The position numbers and the translations under genes are program-made. A DNA stretch of 5,065 nt from an uncultured archaeon (GTDB lineage Archaea; Thermoproteota; CALKCG01; B24): positions 1-5,065 of the forward strand of contig CALKCG010000104.1 in assembly GCA_938082915.1 (NCBI GenBank), written 5' to 3'. Position 1 is the stretch's first letter, and each line of letters begins with the position of its first letter. A model generated the notes under the pieces. That model was not told where the DNA came from and ran no database searches. It saw only the letters and a program-made list of their open reading frames with translations. Below are positions 1 to 5,065 of the stretch, one piece after another.

Positions 1-888
1 CCTGCTGACGAATTCCGGGATTCTTATCAATGCGTCTCTATTCTTCATACCCCAGTAGACGTATTTAGGTGCTTCAAACTCTCCAAGTCTTTTATAGGAG
101 TTTACCGTAGGGTTTGCTATTGCTGTTATTGCACCTGCGTGTTCGAAGATACCCGCTATGAATCTTCTGGCAAAGTCTGAAAGCTTGTAAAGCCCCCTCT
201 CATCGTAGAAGATGTTTTCACCTCTACTCCAGAGGCTTAAGTGGATATGCATACCGTTCCCCGGCATACCGTAGAAGGGTTTAGGCATGAAGACAGCCTT
301 TAACCCTTCAGATTCGCATACGAGTTTAATTATGTTTTTCGTTAGAAGTATCTTGTCGGCCGTGTTTACAGCGTAATCGTGAAGTATGTCTATCTCGTTT
401 TGCCCCGGTCCAACTTCGTGGTGCCCACTACTCCACTCTATACCAGCCTCTGTAAGCTTCTCAGCTATTCGGATTTTAATGAGGTTTGCCTTATCCCTCG
501 GAGATACGTCGAAGTATCCTCCGGTGTCGATGGCTTCACCGTTCCTTAAAAGGTAGAATTCAAGCTCACCCGCTACAACTAGTTTAACTTTATAGTCTTC
601 TTCTGTTTTACGTAGGAGCTTTTTCAAAACTACACGTGGGTCTCCAGTAAACGGTTGACCTGCTTTGTAAACTTCGCAGAAGAATGTTTTAACGCCGTTG
701 ATTATGTAGCTTGACGATGTGTCAGGTATGAGACGCATATCGCTTTCAAAACGTCTTGCAAACCCCTCTATTGAAGAACCGTCGAACCAGATACCTTCAA
801 CATTGGCTTTTTCAAAAAGCTTCTCGGATATTATGACCTCCTTCAACGTTCCATTTATGTCTGAAAACCTTAAACTTACTATATTCAC
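1..888 (-). CDS. glnA: Glutamine synthetase, class I (3' end outside window)
   Basis: Cytoplasmic enzyme joining ammonia to glutamate with ATP to make glutamine, the main entry point for ammonia nitrogen. The visible 296 residues contain, in order: an N-terminal beta-grasp strand (SLRFSDINGTLK, 5-16); the ammonium-site DGSS motif (36-39) within DGSSIEGFARRFESDM; metal-ligand glutamates E108 and E110 (GELEFYLL); HHEVGPGQNEID (156-167) with metal-binding E158 and E165; the ATP signature KPFYGMPGNGMHIHLS (203-218) with His214; NPTVNSYKRL (259-268) with the glutamate-binding Arg; and NRDALIRIP (283-291). R45 sits where class I-alpha (Bacillus-type) enzymes carry the feedback-inhibition Arg. About 150 residues should follow outside. 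The GTG start at 888 is chosen because an in-frame TAA lies at 901-903 and a GGAG ribosome site at 894-897. DGSS comes roughly 15 residues earlier than in bacterial enzymes, and the glutamate flap reads RLGEFEAP instead of RLVPGYEAP. A GS-like ligase for another amine is a less likely alternative. Confidence 0.95.
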   Translation of the reverse strand, partial: MNIVSLRFSDINGTLKEVIISEKLFEKANVEGIWFDGSSIEGFARRFESDMRLIPDTSSSYIINGVKTFFCEVYKAGQPFTGDPRVVLKKLLRKTEEDYKVKLVVAGELEFYLLRNGEAIDTGGYFDVSPRDKANLIKIRIAEKLTEAGIEWSSGHHEVGPGQNEIDILHDYAVNTADKILLTKNIIKLVCESEGLKAVFMPKPFYGMPGNGMHIHLSLWSRGENIFYDERGLYKLSDFARRFIAGIFEHAGAITAIANPTVNSYKRLGEFEAPKYVYWGMKNRDALIRIPEFVSR

Positions 889-893
889 GTTTT

Positions 894-897
894 CTCC
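894..897 (-). promoter_or_regulatory. Ribosome binding site of glutamine synthetase
   Basis: On the minus strand GAAGGAG ends a few bases before the GTG at 888. Together with the in-frame TAA at 901-903 it fixes GTG 888 as the start and excludes an N-terminal extension. Confidence 0.65.
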
Positions 898-944
898 TTC
901 TTAAGGAGTCTCACTATTATACTTTTTTGCTTCTTTCAGTATAG

Positions 945-952
945 TTTTAAAA
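945..952 (-). promoter_or_regulatory. TATA-like box for glutamine synthetase
   Basis: The palindromic TTTTAAAA lies about 57-64 bases before the GTG start. With the usual archaeal spacing of about 26 bases, transcription would begin near 920, leaving a leader of roughly 30 bases that includes the ribosome site. The call rests on position and composition only. Confidence 0.45.
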
Positions 953-990
953 CCGTTTTCTAAATTGGATCTTCCATAAAAGGAGTGTTC

Positions 991-1038
991 CGGTTAAATC
1001 TTTCCTTTGATTTACGGTTTAATCCATGCTTTAACCCG
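991..1038. repeat. Cluster of CGGTTtAATC-like boxes in divergent control region
   Basis: CGGTTAAATC at 991-1000 and CGGTTTAATC at 1015-1024 match at 9 of 10 bases, 24 bases apart start to start. An inverted copy, TTTAACCCG, lies at 1030-1038. A shorter inverted repeat, TAAATC/GATTTA, with an 8-base spacer is embedded at 995-1014. The cluster lies between the TATA-like boxes of the two divergent genes, where an operator would be expected. It is upstream of the inferred start sites of both, and could serve either or both. In such AT-rich DNA, chance similarity cannot be excluded. Nothing else gene-like is visible in 889-1175. Confidence 0.35.
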
Positions 1039-1110
1039 AACCTGGGAATACTATGGAGAACATTGCAATCATAACTTCTTTTAAGATAAGTGGATAGTTG
1101 TAGGGGGTAG

Positions 1111-1119
1111 TATTTAATA
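1111..1119 (+). promoter_or_regulatory. TATA-like box for the MFS transporter
   Basis: TATTTAATA is centred about 61 bases before the TTG start. This predicts transcription from about 1141 and a leader of about 35 bases carrying the ribosome site. A second AT-rich element, ATTTAAAAT, lies nearby at 1135-1143. It is too close to the gene to leave room for the ribosome site, so the upstream box is preferred. Confidence 0.4.
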
Positions 1120-1161
1120 GTCTTCTATCGAAAGATTTAAAATTTCAAGGATTCTTCAAGA

Positions 1162-1167
1162 GGGAGG
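1162..1167 (+). promoter_or_regulatory. Ribosome binding site deciding a TTG start
   Basis: GGGAGG (inside a longer G-rich run to 1171) ends 8 bases before TTG at 1176. The nearby GTG at 1171 is in another frame and meets TGA two codons later. No other start codon occurs in frame between the upstream TAG at 1101 and TTG 1176. Confidence 0.7.
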
Positions 1168-1175
1168 GGGGTGGA

Positions 1176-2321
1176 TTGAAAAGCCTTAAGAAAAGCCTCT
1201 ACGCTCTATTCCTAGTCAACTTGGGAGTGGCTCTAGCTTTTGATTTGATTTCACCCCTTCAACCTCTTTTCATTCAGAGTTTAGGGGCCTCCGTTGTAGA
1301 AGTCGGGTTTGTCCTTTCGGTTTCAAGCTTTACAGCAACAGCTTTAATAATACCGAGTAGTTTGATAGCCGAGAAATATGGAAATAGGAAGATAATAATT
1401 TTAAGCGTAATCTCCGCCTCTATATCCGTCCTTCTATATACGGTTGTGGAAGACTGGGTTCAGCTTTCCCCACTAGTTACCATCTACACGGTTTCGTTTA
1501 ATGTGTTCATACCAGCTCGTATGGTTTACATAGCAGAAGCTAGCCTACTGGAAAATAGAGCCATTATTTATAGTCTTATGAATATCGCTTGGCCCTTAGG
1601 GTCTTTAACAGCACCGGTCTTAGCAGGGGTCATCGCAGATATATATGGATGGAATCCCGTTTTTATAGTTGCATCTACTGTGATGGCTTTATGCTTAGCC
1701 CCAATCCTGATGATTAAAGAGGTTAAAGGTTTGAGTAAGCATAGTGAAGGGGGTGGGGAAGACTGGAGCTTTAGAAGACTATTTAAAACTATAAGTCTAC
1801 TGATTGCATTCCACGTGCTTATATCTTTAACAGTCGGTGTGAGCAATACTCTTCTCTCCATATACGTTTCAGAGAAGTTTAACGCTTCTACGACTCAAGT
1901 GGGTTTCGTGTTTTCAATAGTTGGACTGGCGACGTTGATGTCTCAACTCGGTGCAGCATACATCCTGAAGAAGACGGATTTGAAGAAGTTTCTCCAGCTA
2001 TGTCTCCTAATTATGACACCTCTATACGCCATCCTCCCCTTTGTAGAAGATTTAAACCTCTTCACAGTAATCTACGCAGTTTCATATGGTTTGTACTCTG
2101 CTACTTGGCCTGCTTCAGCAACGCTTGTAACCATGGTTATACCAAGTTCTAAGTGGAATATGGGTATGGGATTTCGACAAACCGCTGTGAGGCTTGGCTT
2201 CTCTCTAGCTAGTATGATGGCGGGCTTACTCTGGAGTAGCTTAGGCTCTACTTCTGTATTCTACGTATCTTCCATCTTGGCAATTTTAACAATTGTTCCA
2301 CTTCTACTTCTTAAGAAGTGA
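1176..2321 (+). CDS. Major facilitator superfamily (MFS) transporter
   Basis: Integral membrane permease of 381 residues, a normal length for a 12-helix MFS protein. Hydrophobic segments run in two bundles of about six (roughly residues 8-180 and 204-379), separated by a hydrophilic central loop (181-203, with KHSEGGGEDW). The loop between helices 2 and 3 carries a recognisable MFS motif A, IAEKYGNRK (64-72). The matching loop of the second half is degenerate (ILKKTDLKKF, 263-272). Helix 5 contains PLGSLTAPVLAGVIADIYGW (140-159), similar to motif C of proton-coupled antiporters. This suggests, but does not prove, an efflux or antiport role. No signal peptide is seen; the N-terminus is short and basic (MKSLKKS), consistent with a cytoplasmic N-terminus. 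The oxidoreductase gene follows on the same strand after 97 bases with its own promoter-like sequence, so cotranscription is uncertain. The substrate is unknown: sugar, drug and metabolite transport are all possible. Confidence 0.9.
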   Translation: MKSLKKSLYALFLVNLGVALAFDLISPLQPLFIQSLGASVVEVGFVLSVSSFTATALIIPSSLIAEKYGNRKIIILSVISASISVLLYTVVEDWVQLSPLVTIYTVSFNVFIPARMVYIAEASLLENRAIIYSLMNIAWPLGSLTAPVLAGVIADIYGWNPVFIVASTVMALCLAPILMIKEVKGLSKHSEGGGEDWSFRRLFKTISLLIAFHVLISLTVGVSNTLLSIYVSEKFNASTTQVGFVFSIVGLATLMSQLGAAYILKKTDLKKFLQLCLLIMTPLYAILPFVEDLNLFTVIYAVSYGLYSATWPASATLVTMVIPSSKWNMGMGFRQTAVRLGFSLASMMAGLLWSSLGSTSVFYVSSILAILTIVPLLLLKK

Positions 2322-2332
2322 GATGTTTGTAC

Positions 2333-2374
2333 ATTCCTCTAAGTATGCTGGAGATGTCTTAAACTTAGAGGGAT
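2333..2374. repeat. 12-bp inverted repeat upstream of the oxidoreductase
   Basis: ATTCCTCTAAGT (2333-2344) pairs with ACTTAGAGGGAT (2363-2374): eleven Watson-Crick pairs and one T.G pair, around an 18-base spacer. It begins 12 bases after the transporter stop, and its right arm touches the TATA-like element of the next gene. It could be a regulator binding site next to the TFB/TBP site, or an RNA hairpin at the 3' end of the transporter message. No T-run follows that would make it an ordinary terminator. Confidence 0.55.
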
Positions 2375-2387
2375 TAAATATTTAAAC
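2373..2387 (+). promoter_or_regulatory. TATA-like box for the oxidoreductase
   Basis: ATTAAATATTTAAAC contains the perfect palindrome TTAAATATTTAA. It is centred about 39 bases before the ATG at 2419, so transcription would start near 2406 with a leader of only about 13 bases, just enough for the ribosome site. Confidence 0.55.
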
Positions 2388-2406
2388 AGTCGGCATGTTA
2401 TAACAT

Positions 2407-2412
2407 GGGGGA
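2407..2412 (+). promoter_or_regulatory. Ribosome binding site of the oxidoreductase
   Basis: GGGGGA ends six bases before ATG 2419. A TTG codon directly precedes this ATG in frame (2416-2418), and an in-frame TAA sits at 2401. The ATG is the better start by codon and spacing. Confidence 0.65.
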
Positions 2413-2418
2413 TTTTTG

Positions 2419-3414
2419 ATGAAGCGTTTAGCTGTCGGGTTTATAGGATGTGGTGGTATTGCTGAAGCCCATGCTAGAAGCCTTTCAAATATTAAGAGCG
2501 TAGAGTTTAAGGCTTTCAGCGATATTATACGTTCTAGGGCTGAGCGTTTCGCCTCGACCTACGGTGGTGAAGTTTACGAAGATTGGCGGGGTATGCTTGA
2601 AAAAGGCAAATTGGACGTAGTATTCATATGTCTACCACCTTTTGCCCACAGCGATGAGGTTATGGTTGCTGCTGAAAACGGTGTGAACATATACATTGAG
2701 AAGCCTATAGCTTTAGACGTTAAACTTGCGAGGGAAATGGCTAGAGCCGTTGAAAAATACGGTGTGAAGAGCCAGGTGGGCTACCAGTTAAGGTTTGGAG
2801 CTGGCGTTGAGAAAGCCAAAAGCCTTATAGAGTCTAATAGTTTAGGCTCCATAGGGTTAGCTTCTGGAAAATACTGGTGTAGATTCATACGTAAAGATTG
2901 GTGGATAGACAAGTCTAAAAGCGGGGGGCAGATAGTTGAACAGTCTACACATCTATACGATATTATTGTGTGGCTTTGCGGAGATGTTAAACGCGTCTAC
3001 GCTGAAATGGATAGACTATTATACAAGGACGTTGAAGGAATGACTATTGAAGACGTGAGCGGTGTTGTTTTAAGATTCTCATCAGGCGCGATAGGCGTAG
3101 TAACGGCGACTATAGGAGCTTCACCTTACACCTGGGGCTTGAAGTGGAGTATAGTGGGTTGGGATGCCATGCTTGAATCTGAAGATCCAAACCGGCTGAA
3201 GATCCACTGGAGTACAGAGACACCGTTTAAAGTGGAAGAGTTTGCCGAGCCTTTCAGAGATACTATGCGTTTAGCTGAGCTTGACTTGATAAATGCTATT
3301 CTAGAGGATAGAGCCACTAGAACGCCCATATCTGAAGGTGTTAGAACGCTTGAGGTAACGCTTGCCGCCGTTAAATCCGCTGAAGAAGGTAGACCTGTTT
3401 CACTTCCACTTTGA
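2419..3414 (+). CDS. Gfo/Idh/MocA-family NAD(P)-dependent oxidoreductase
   Basis: Soluble dehydrogenase of 331 residues, typical for the family, which oxidises or reduces hydroxyl/keto groups on sugars, inositols and related compounds. The N-terminal Rossmann fold is clear: VGFIGCGGIAEAH (6-18) is the glycine-rich nucleotide loop, and D35 after the second strand favours NAD over NADP. LPPFAH (72-77) and IEKPIALD (93-100) follow; K95 of EKP is the usual catalytic lysine. The C-terminal alpha/beta domain carries DWWIDKSKSGGQIVEQSTHLYD (160-181). Here H178 matches the catalytic His, while E174 occupies the position that is Asp in the D-x3-H pair of inositol dehydrogenase. This EQxTH version resembles a subgroup of uncharacterised COG0673 proteins. 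The neighbouring transporter may share its substrate, but none can be named. TTG 2416 is an alternative start adding one residue. Confidence 0.93.
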   Translation: MKRLAVGFIGCGGIAEAHARSLSNIKSVEFKAFSDIIRSRAERFASTYGGEVYEDWRGMLEKGKLDVVFICLPPFAHSDEVMVAAENGVNIYIEKPIALDVKLAREMARAVEKYGVKSQVGYQLRFGAGVEKAKSLIESNSLGSIGLASGKYWCRFIRKDWWIDKSKSGGQIVEQSTHLYDIIVWLCGDVKRVYAEMDRLLYKDVEGMTIEDVSGVVLRFSSGAIGVVTATIGASPYTWGLKWSIVGWDAMLESEDPNRLKIHWSTETPFKVEEFAEPFRDTMRLAELDLINAILEDRATRTPISEGVRTLEVTLAAVKSAEEGRPVSLPL

Positions 3415-3640
3415 TTTACTTGGTAGACACTGTGTAGGTAACGCTTCTCGATCAAATTTAAATTTCTTTCAACTGTATTCCTCGTAGAAGAGAGCTCACT
3501 TTCTGAGGGGAACATCTGAAAATTGCTTGTAAGACTATGGAAATTCACATTAAGCCGTGAAACCCTACTCTTTATGTAAAGTAGACTCCTAAAATTTTAG
3601 CTCTCCTTAATTATGTTGCAATACTATACTCTGGTAAATG
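3415..3640. other. Convergent intergenic gap, no gene seen
   Basis: The gap separates the 3' ends of the oxidoreductase (plus) and the ATPase (minus). It holds a T-rich stretch AATTTAAATTTCTTTC (3455-3470) that could end plus-strand transcripts, a weak short hairpin around 3570-3582 (CTTT/AAAG), and a perfect 12-base palindrome CTAAAATTTTAG (3589-3600), whose T-run on the minus strand could help end the ATPase message. None is a convincing terminator. No tRNA, C/D-box or coding signal was recognised. Confidence 0.5.
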
Positions 3641-5065
3641 CTAATGTTGGATTTTGAGACTGGAGGTTTTAACCTTCATCCTCTCCCATGATACTTTAGC
3701 TGTCACCCCTGTTTTAGACGGGTAGTCTTTAACGTCTATTTCCACTGTGACTGGGAATGGTACTGGAGACGCCATACCCCATATGAGGGCTTCATGATCT
3801 GCCAATCCCGGCAAGTAATCGCCCATCCTCTCACTTCCATATTCAGAGTATTTTATGATCGCCTCTTGGTCGTTGCCAGCCATAAGTCTGAAGGCCGCTA
3901 TCGTATTACATTGTGATATTATCGACTTCGAAATGTAAGCAGGTCTCTGTGTAACTATTATAAAGCCTACGTTATATCCTCCGGCTTGGCTTATTGCTTC
4001 TATTATCTGTTTATCTACTCCCGTTTTCTCAGGGTTTCCAACTTCTATTTTTAGGCCCTTCTCAGGTACGAAGTACTGTGCTTCCTCTATTACGAATATT
4101 GTGGCAAAGTCTCCTGTAGTCCTACATTTTATAGCGTGGTTTACGACTTCACGTATCAAGTATTTGGCCGTAAGCTGCTGGTCTTCTATATTAGCGTCAA
4201 CTGAGAAGTCTACGATTACAGCCAGCTTATCGTAGAGCGTTTCCACGATGTTTAGAGGCTTATGCTCCTCTGTGAATATGGATTCCCCACGCTTCTCAAG
4301 AACCCATCTAATTTTAGATAGAACCGAATCTCTACTTCTCGAAATTAAGTATGGGGAAAGTTCTACGCATCTTCTGAGTATGTTTTTAGTCGTTAAATCG
4401 GAGCCATCAGCTCTTATAGAGTTTAAAGCTTCGCATAGAAGCTTTCCTTCAGCTTTATTCGGGTCTAAGCCAAGCCTAAACGCTACGAGGCTTGGAGAGA
4501 TAAGTTCAGTTTTAGGTATGAAGCTGAGATATGGGAATACTGCAGCTCCATATTTCGACAGGAGAGAATACTCACACCTCCTATCGAATATTATGAACCT
4601 AGGCTTTAAATCGCTTTCAAGAGCTCTAGCTATAAGGTTTAAGACAAAAGTACTCTTACCGCTACGTGTATTGTGGCAGAAGACCCCTCCGAAGCCAGCT
4701 ACGAAATTTTCATGACCAGGTACTGACAAATCGTAGACGAACCCATGTGTTGATTTAACCGTTTCAACTCGAACAACTCTGAGGAATGAAAGCTTTCCAT
4801 TAGACAATTTGATAAGGCCATTTATTTCTCTGAGAAATTCATATCCTTTATTCGTCAATATAAGTTTCTGTCCATCTTTATTTGCAAATCCTGAACTCAG
4901 TAGAAATCGATATAACCCGTCACTAGCTGCCTTTGGCCTGGTTTTTAATTCAGCATCGCCTTTTGAGATTGTCTGAAGGTAATCGTTTAATCTATTGATT
5001 TTCTTAAGGATGTTCTCCGTAACTCTACATCTCGAATAGTAGTAGCTGAAGTCTTTTATTAAACT
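3641..5065 (-). CDS. HerA/DUF87-like ATPase with an intein in its P-loop (5' end outside window)
   Basis: C-terminal part of a HerA-type ATPase, a family of hexameric DNA translocases often paired with the nuclease NurA in archaeal end resection. The frame is open from the window edge; the first 132 codons are intein and the next 342 are host protein. Numbering host residues from the Thr after the intein: TRSGKST (1-7) is the second half of Walker A; IIFDRRCEYS (26-35) matches the HerA DPxGEY element with changed middle residues; IFVIEEAQYF (191-200) is Walker B with catalytic Glu; IIVTQRPAYI (237-246) carries the sensor Gln; ISQCNTIAAFRL (251-262) and LPGLADHEALIWG (286-298) are typical HerA C-terminal elements. 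The arginine-rich block (REGRKYG-like) usual before the sensor strand reads QAGGYNVG (228-235). The N-terminal domain and first half of Walker A lie upstream, unseen. No nurA is visible downstream on this strand. A HerA-like ATPase of another role (for example, defence) remains possible. Confidence 0.9.
   Translation of the reverse strand, partial: SLIKDFSYYYSRCRVTENILKKINRLNDYLQTISKGDAELKTRPKAASDGLYRFLLSSGFANKDGQKLILTNKGYEFLREINGLIKLSNGKLSFLRVVRVETVKSTHGFVYDLSVPGHENFVAGFGGVFCHNTRSGKSTFVLNLIARALESDLKPRFIIFDRRCEYSLLSKYGAAVFPYLSFIPKTELISPSLVAFRLGLDPNKAEGKLLCEALNSIRADGSDLTTKNILRRCVELSPYLISRSRDSVLSKIRWVLEKRGESIFTEEHKPLNIVETLYDKLAVIVDFSVDANIEDQQLTAKYLIREVVNHAIKCRTTGDFATIFVIEEAQYFVPEKGLKIEVGNPEKTGVDKQIIEAISQAGGYNVGFIIVTQRPAYISKSIISQCNTIAAFRLMAGNDQEAIIKYSEYGSERMGDYLPGLADHEALIWGMASPVPFPVTVEIDVKDYPSKTGVTAKVSWERMKVKTSSLKIQH
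4670..5065 (-). other. C-terminal part of an intein (protein splicing element)
   Basis: The last 132 residues of an in-frame intein. From about visible residue 85 (counting from the window edge) it has the form of a Hint C-terminal subdomain: LSFLRVVRVETV, then block F VYDLSVPGHENFVAG (110-124), with the usual Asp and His, and block G GGVFCHN (126-132), ending in the His-Asn pair needed for Asn cyclisation. The next residue is Thr, an accepted +1 nucleophile, and starts TRSGKST of the ATPase. The junction is therefore between 4670 and 4669, between the second and third positions of GxxxxGKS. The N-terminal splicing blocks and any homing endonuclease core lie beyond the window, so activity and full size cannot be judged. 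Confidence 0.93.
4814..4948 (-). other. Winged-helix-like segment inside the intein
   Basis: Visible intein residues about 40-84 read like a winged helix-turn-helix: a helix ending DGLYRFLLSSGF (49-60), a turn with charged residues NKDGQK (62-67), then LILTNKGYEFLREI (68-81), which closely resembles the 'LT-x-KG-x-x-x-L' wing and final helix of many archaeal transcription regulators. A basic stretch KTRPK (41-45) precedes it. It lies upstream of the Hint C-terminal subdomain, where a homing endonuclease or its DNA-binding accessory domain would sit. The assignment is by pattern only and could be part of an ordinary LAGLIDADG endonuclease. Confidence 0.4.

Noticed and set aside
719..904. Plus-strand open frame of 61 codons
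   Set aside because: It is antisense to glutamine synthetase, whose conserved motifs lie directly opposite, and its sequence shows no family features.
1015..1060. Possible tRNA-like or C/D-box RNA in the divergent region
   Set aside because: No acceptor-stem pairing, T-loop sequence or C/D boxes could be found.
1053..1097. Small 14-residue reading frame (ATG...TAG) in the divergent region, considered as a leader peptide
   Set aside because: It has no ribosome site before the ATG, and the inferred transcription start of the transporter is downstream of it.
1568..1861. Minus-strand open frame of 97 codons
   Set aside because: It lies opposite the transporter and has no convincing start context or recognisable domain.
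2405..2407. ATG just upstream of the oxidoreductase as an alternative start
   Set aside because: It is out of frame with the oxidoreductase and overlaps its ribosome binding site.
3126..3548. Minus-strand open frame of 140 codons reaching into the gap after the oxidoreductase
   Set aside because: Most of it is antisense to the oxidoreductase C-terminus. The part in the gap is low in complexity and Ser/Asn/Leu-rich, with no motif.
4248..4715. Plus-strand open frame of 155 codons
   Set aside because: It is antisense to the ATPase and the intein junction, both strongly supported by motifs.

Overview
The window looks archaeal, probably from a thermophilic member of the Thermoproteota/TACK lineages. 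The evidence is a HerA/DUF87-type ATPase interrupted by an intein, AT-rich TATA-like elements about 55-65 bases before start codons, strong GGAGG/GGGGGA ribosome-binding sites, and GTG and TTG starts. The lineage is an inference; nothing in the window fixes it.

Layout from left to right. Positions 1-888 (minus strand) hold the first 296 codons of a class-I glutamine synthetase whose 3' end lies outside. Positions 889-1175 are a divergent control region with a TATA-like box for each side and repeated CGGTTtAATC-like boxes. Positions 1176-2321 (plus) encode a 12-helix major facilitator transporter starting at TTG. Positions 2322-2418 hold a long inverted repeat abutting a TATA box. Positions 2419-3414 (plus) encode a Gfo/Idh/MocA-family NAD(P)-dependent oxidoreductase. 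Positions 3415-3640 are a convergent, gene-free gap. Positions 3641-5065 (minus) encode the C-terminal part of a HerA-like hexameric ATPase, open to the window edge, in which an intein splits the Walker A motif.

The genes do not form one pathway. Glutamine synthetase is nitrogen-assimilation housekeeping. The transporter and oxidoreductase are codirectional neighbours and may handle the same small molecule, but the oxidoreductase has its own promoter-like sequence and no substrate can be read from sequence. The ATPase is an independent unit.

The most notable feature is the intein. Its C-terminal splicing blocks (VYDLSV, then HN followed by Thr) end exactly inside the P-loop, so ATP binding requires splicing. 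Just before the Hint C-terminal part lies a segment that reads like a winged-helix DNA-binding domain. A start codon inside the intein (TTG at 4858) would give a misleading truncated gene call of 405 residues.
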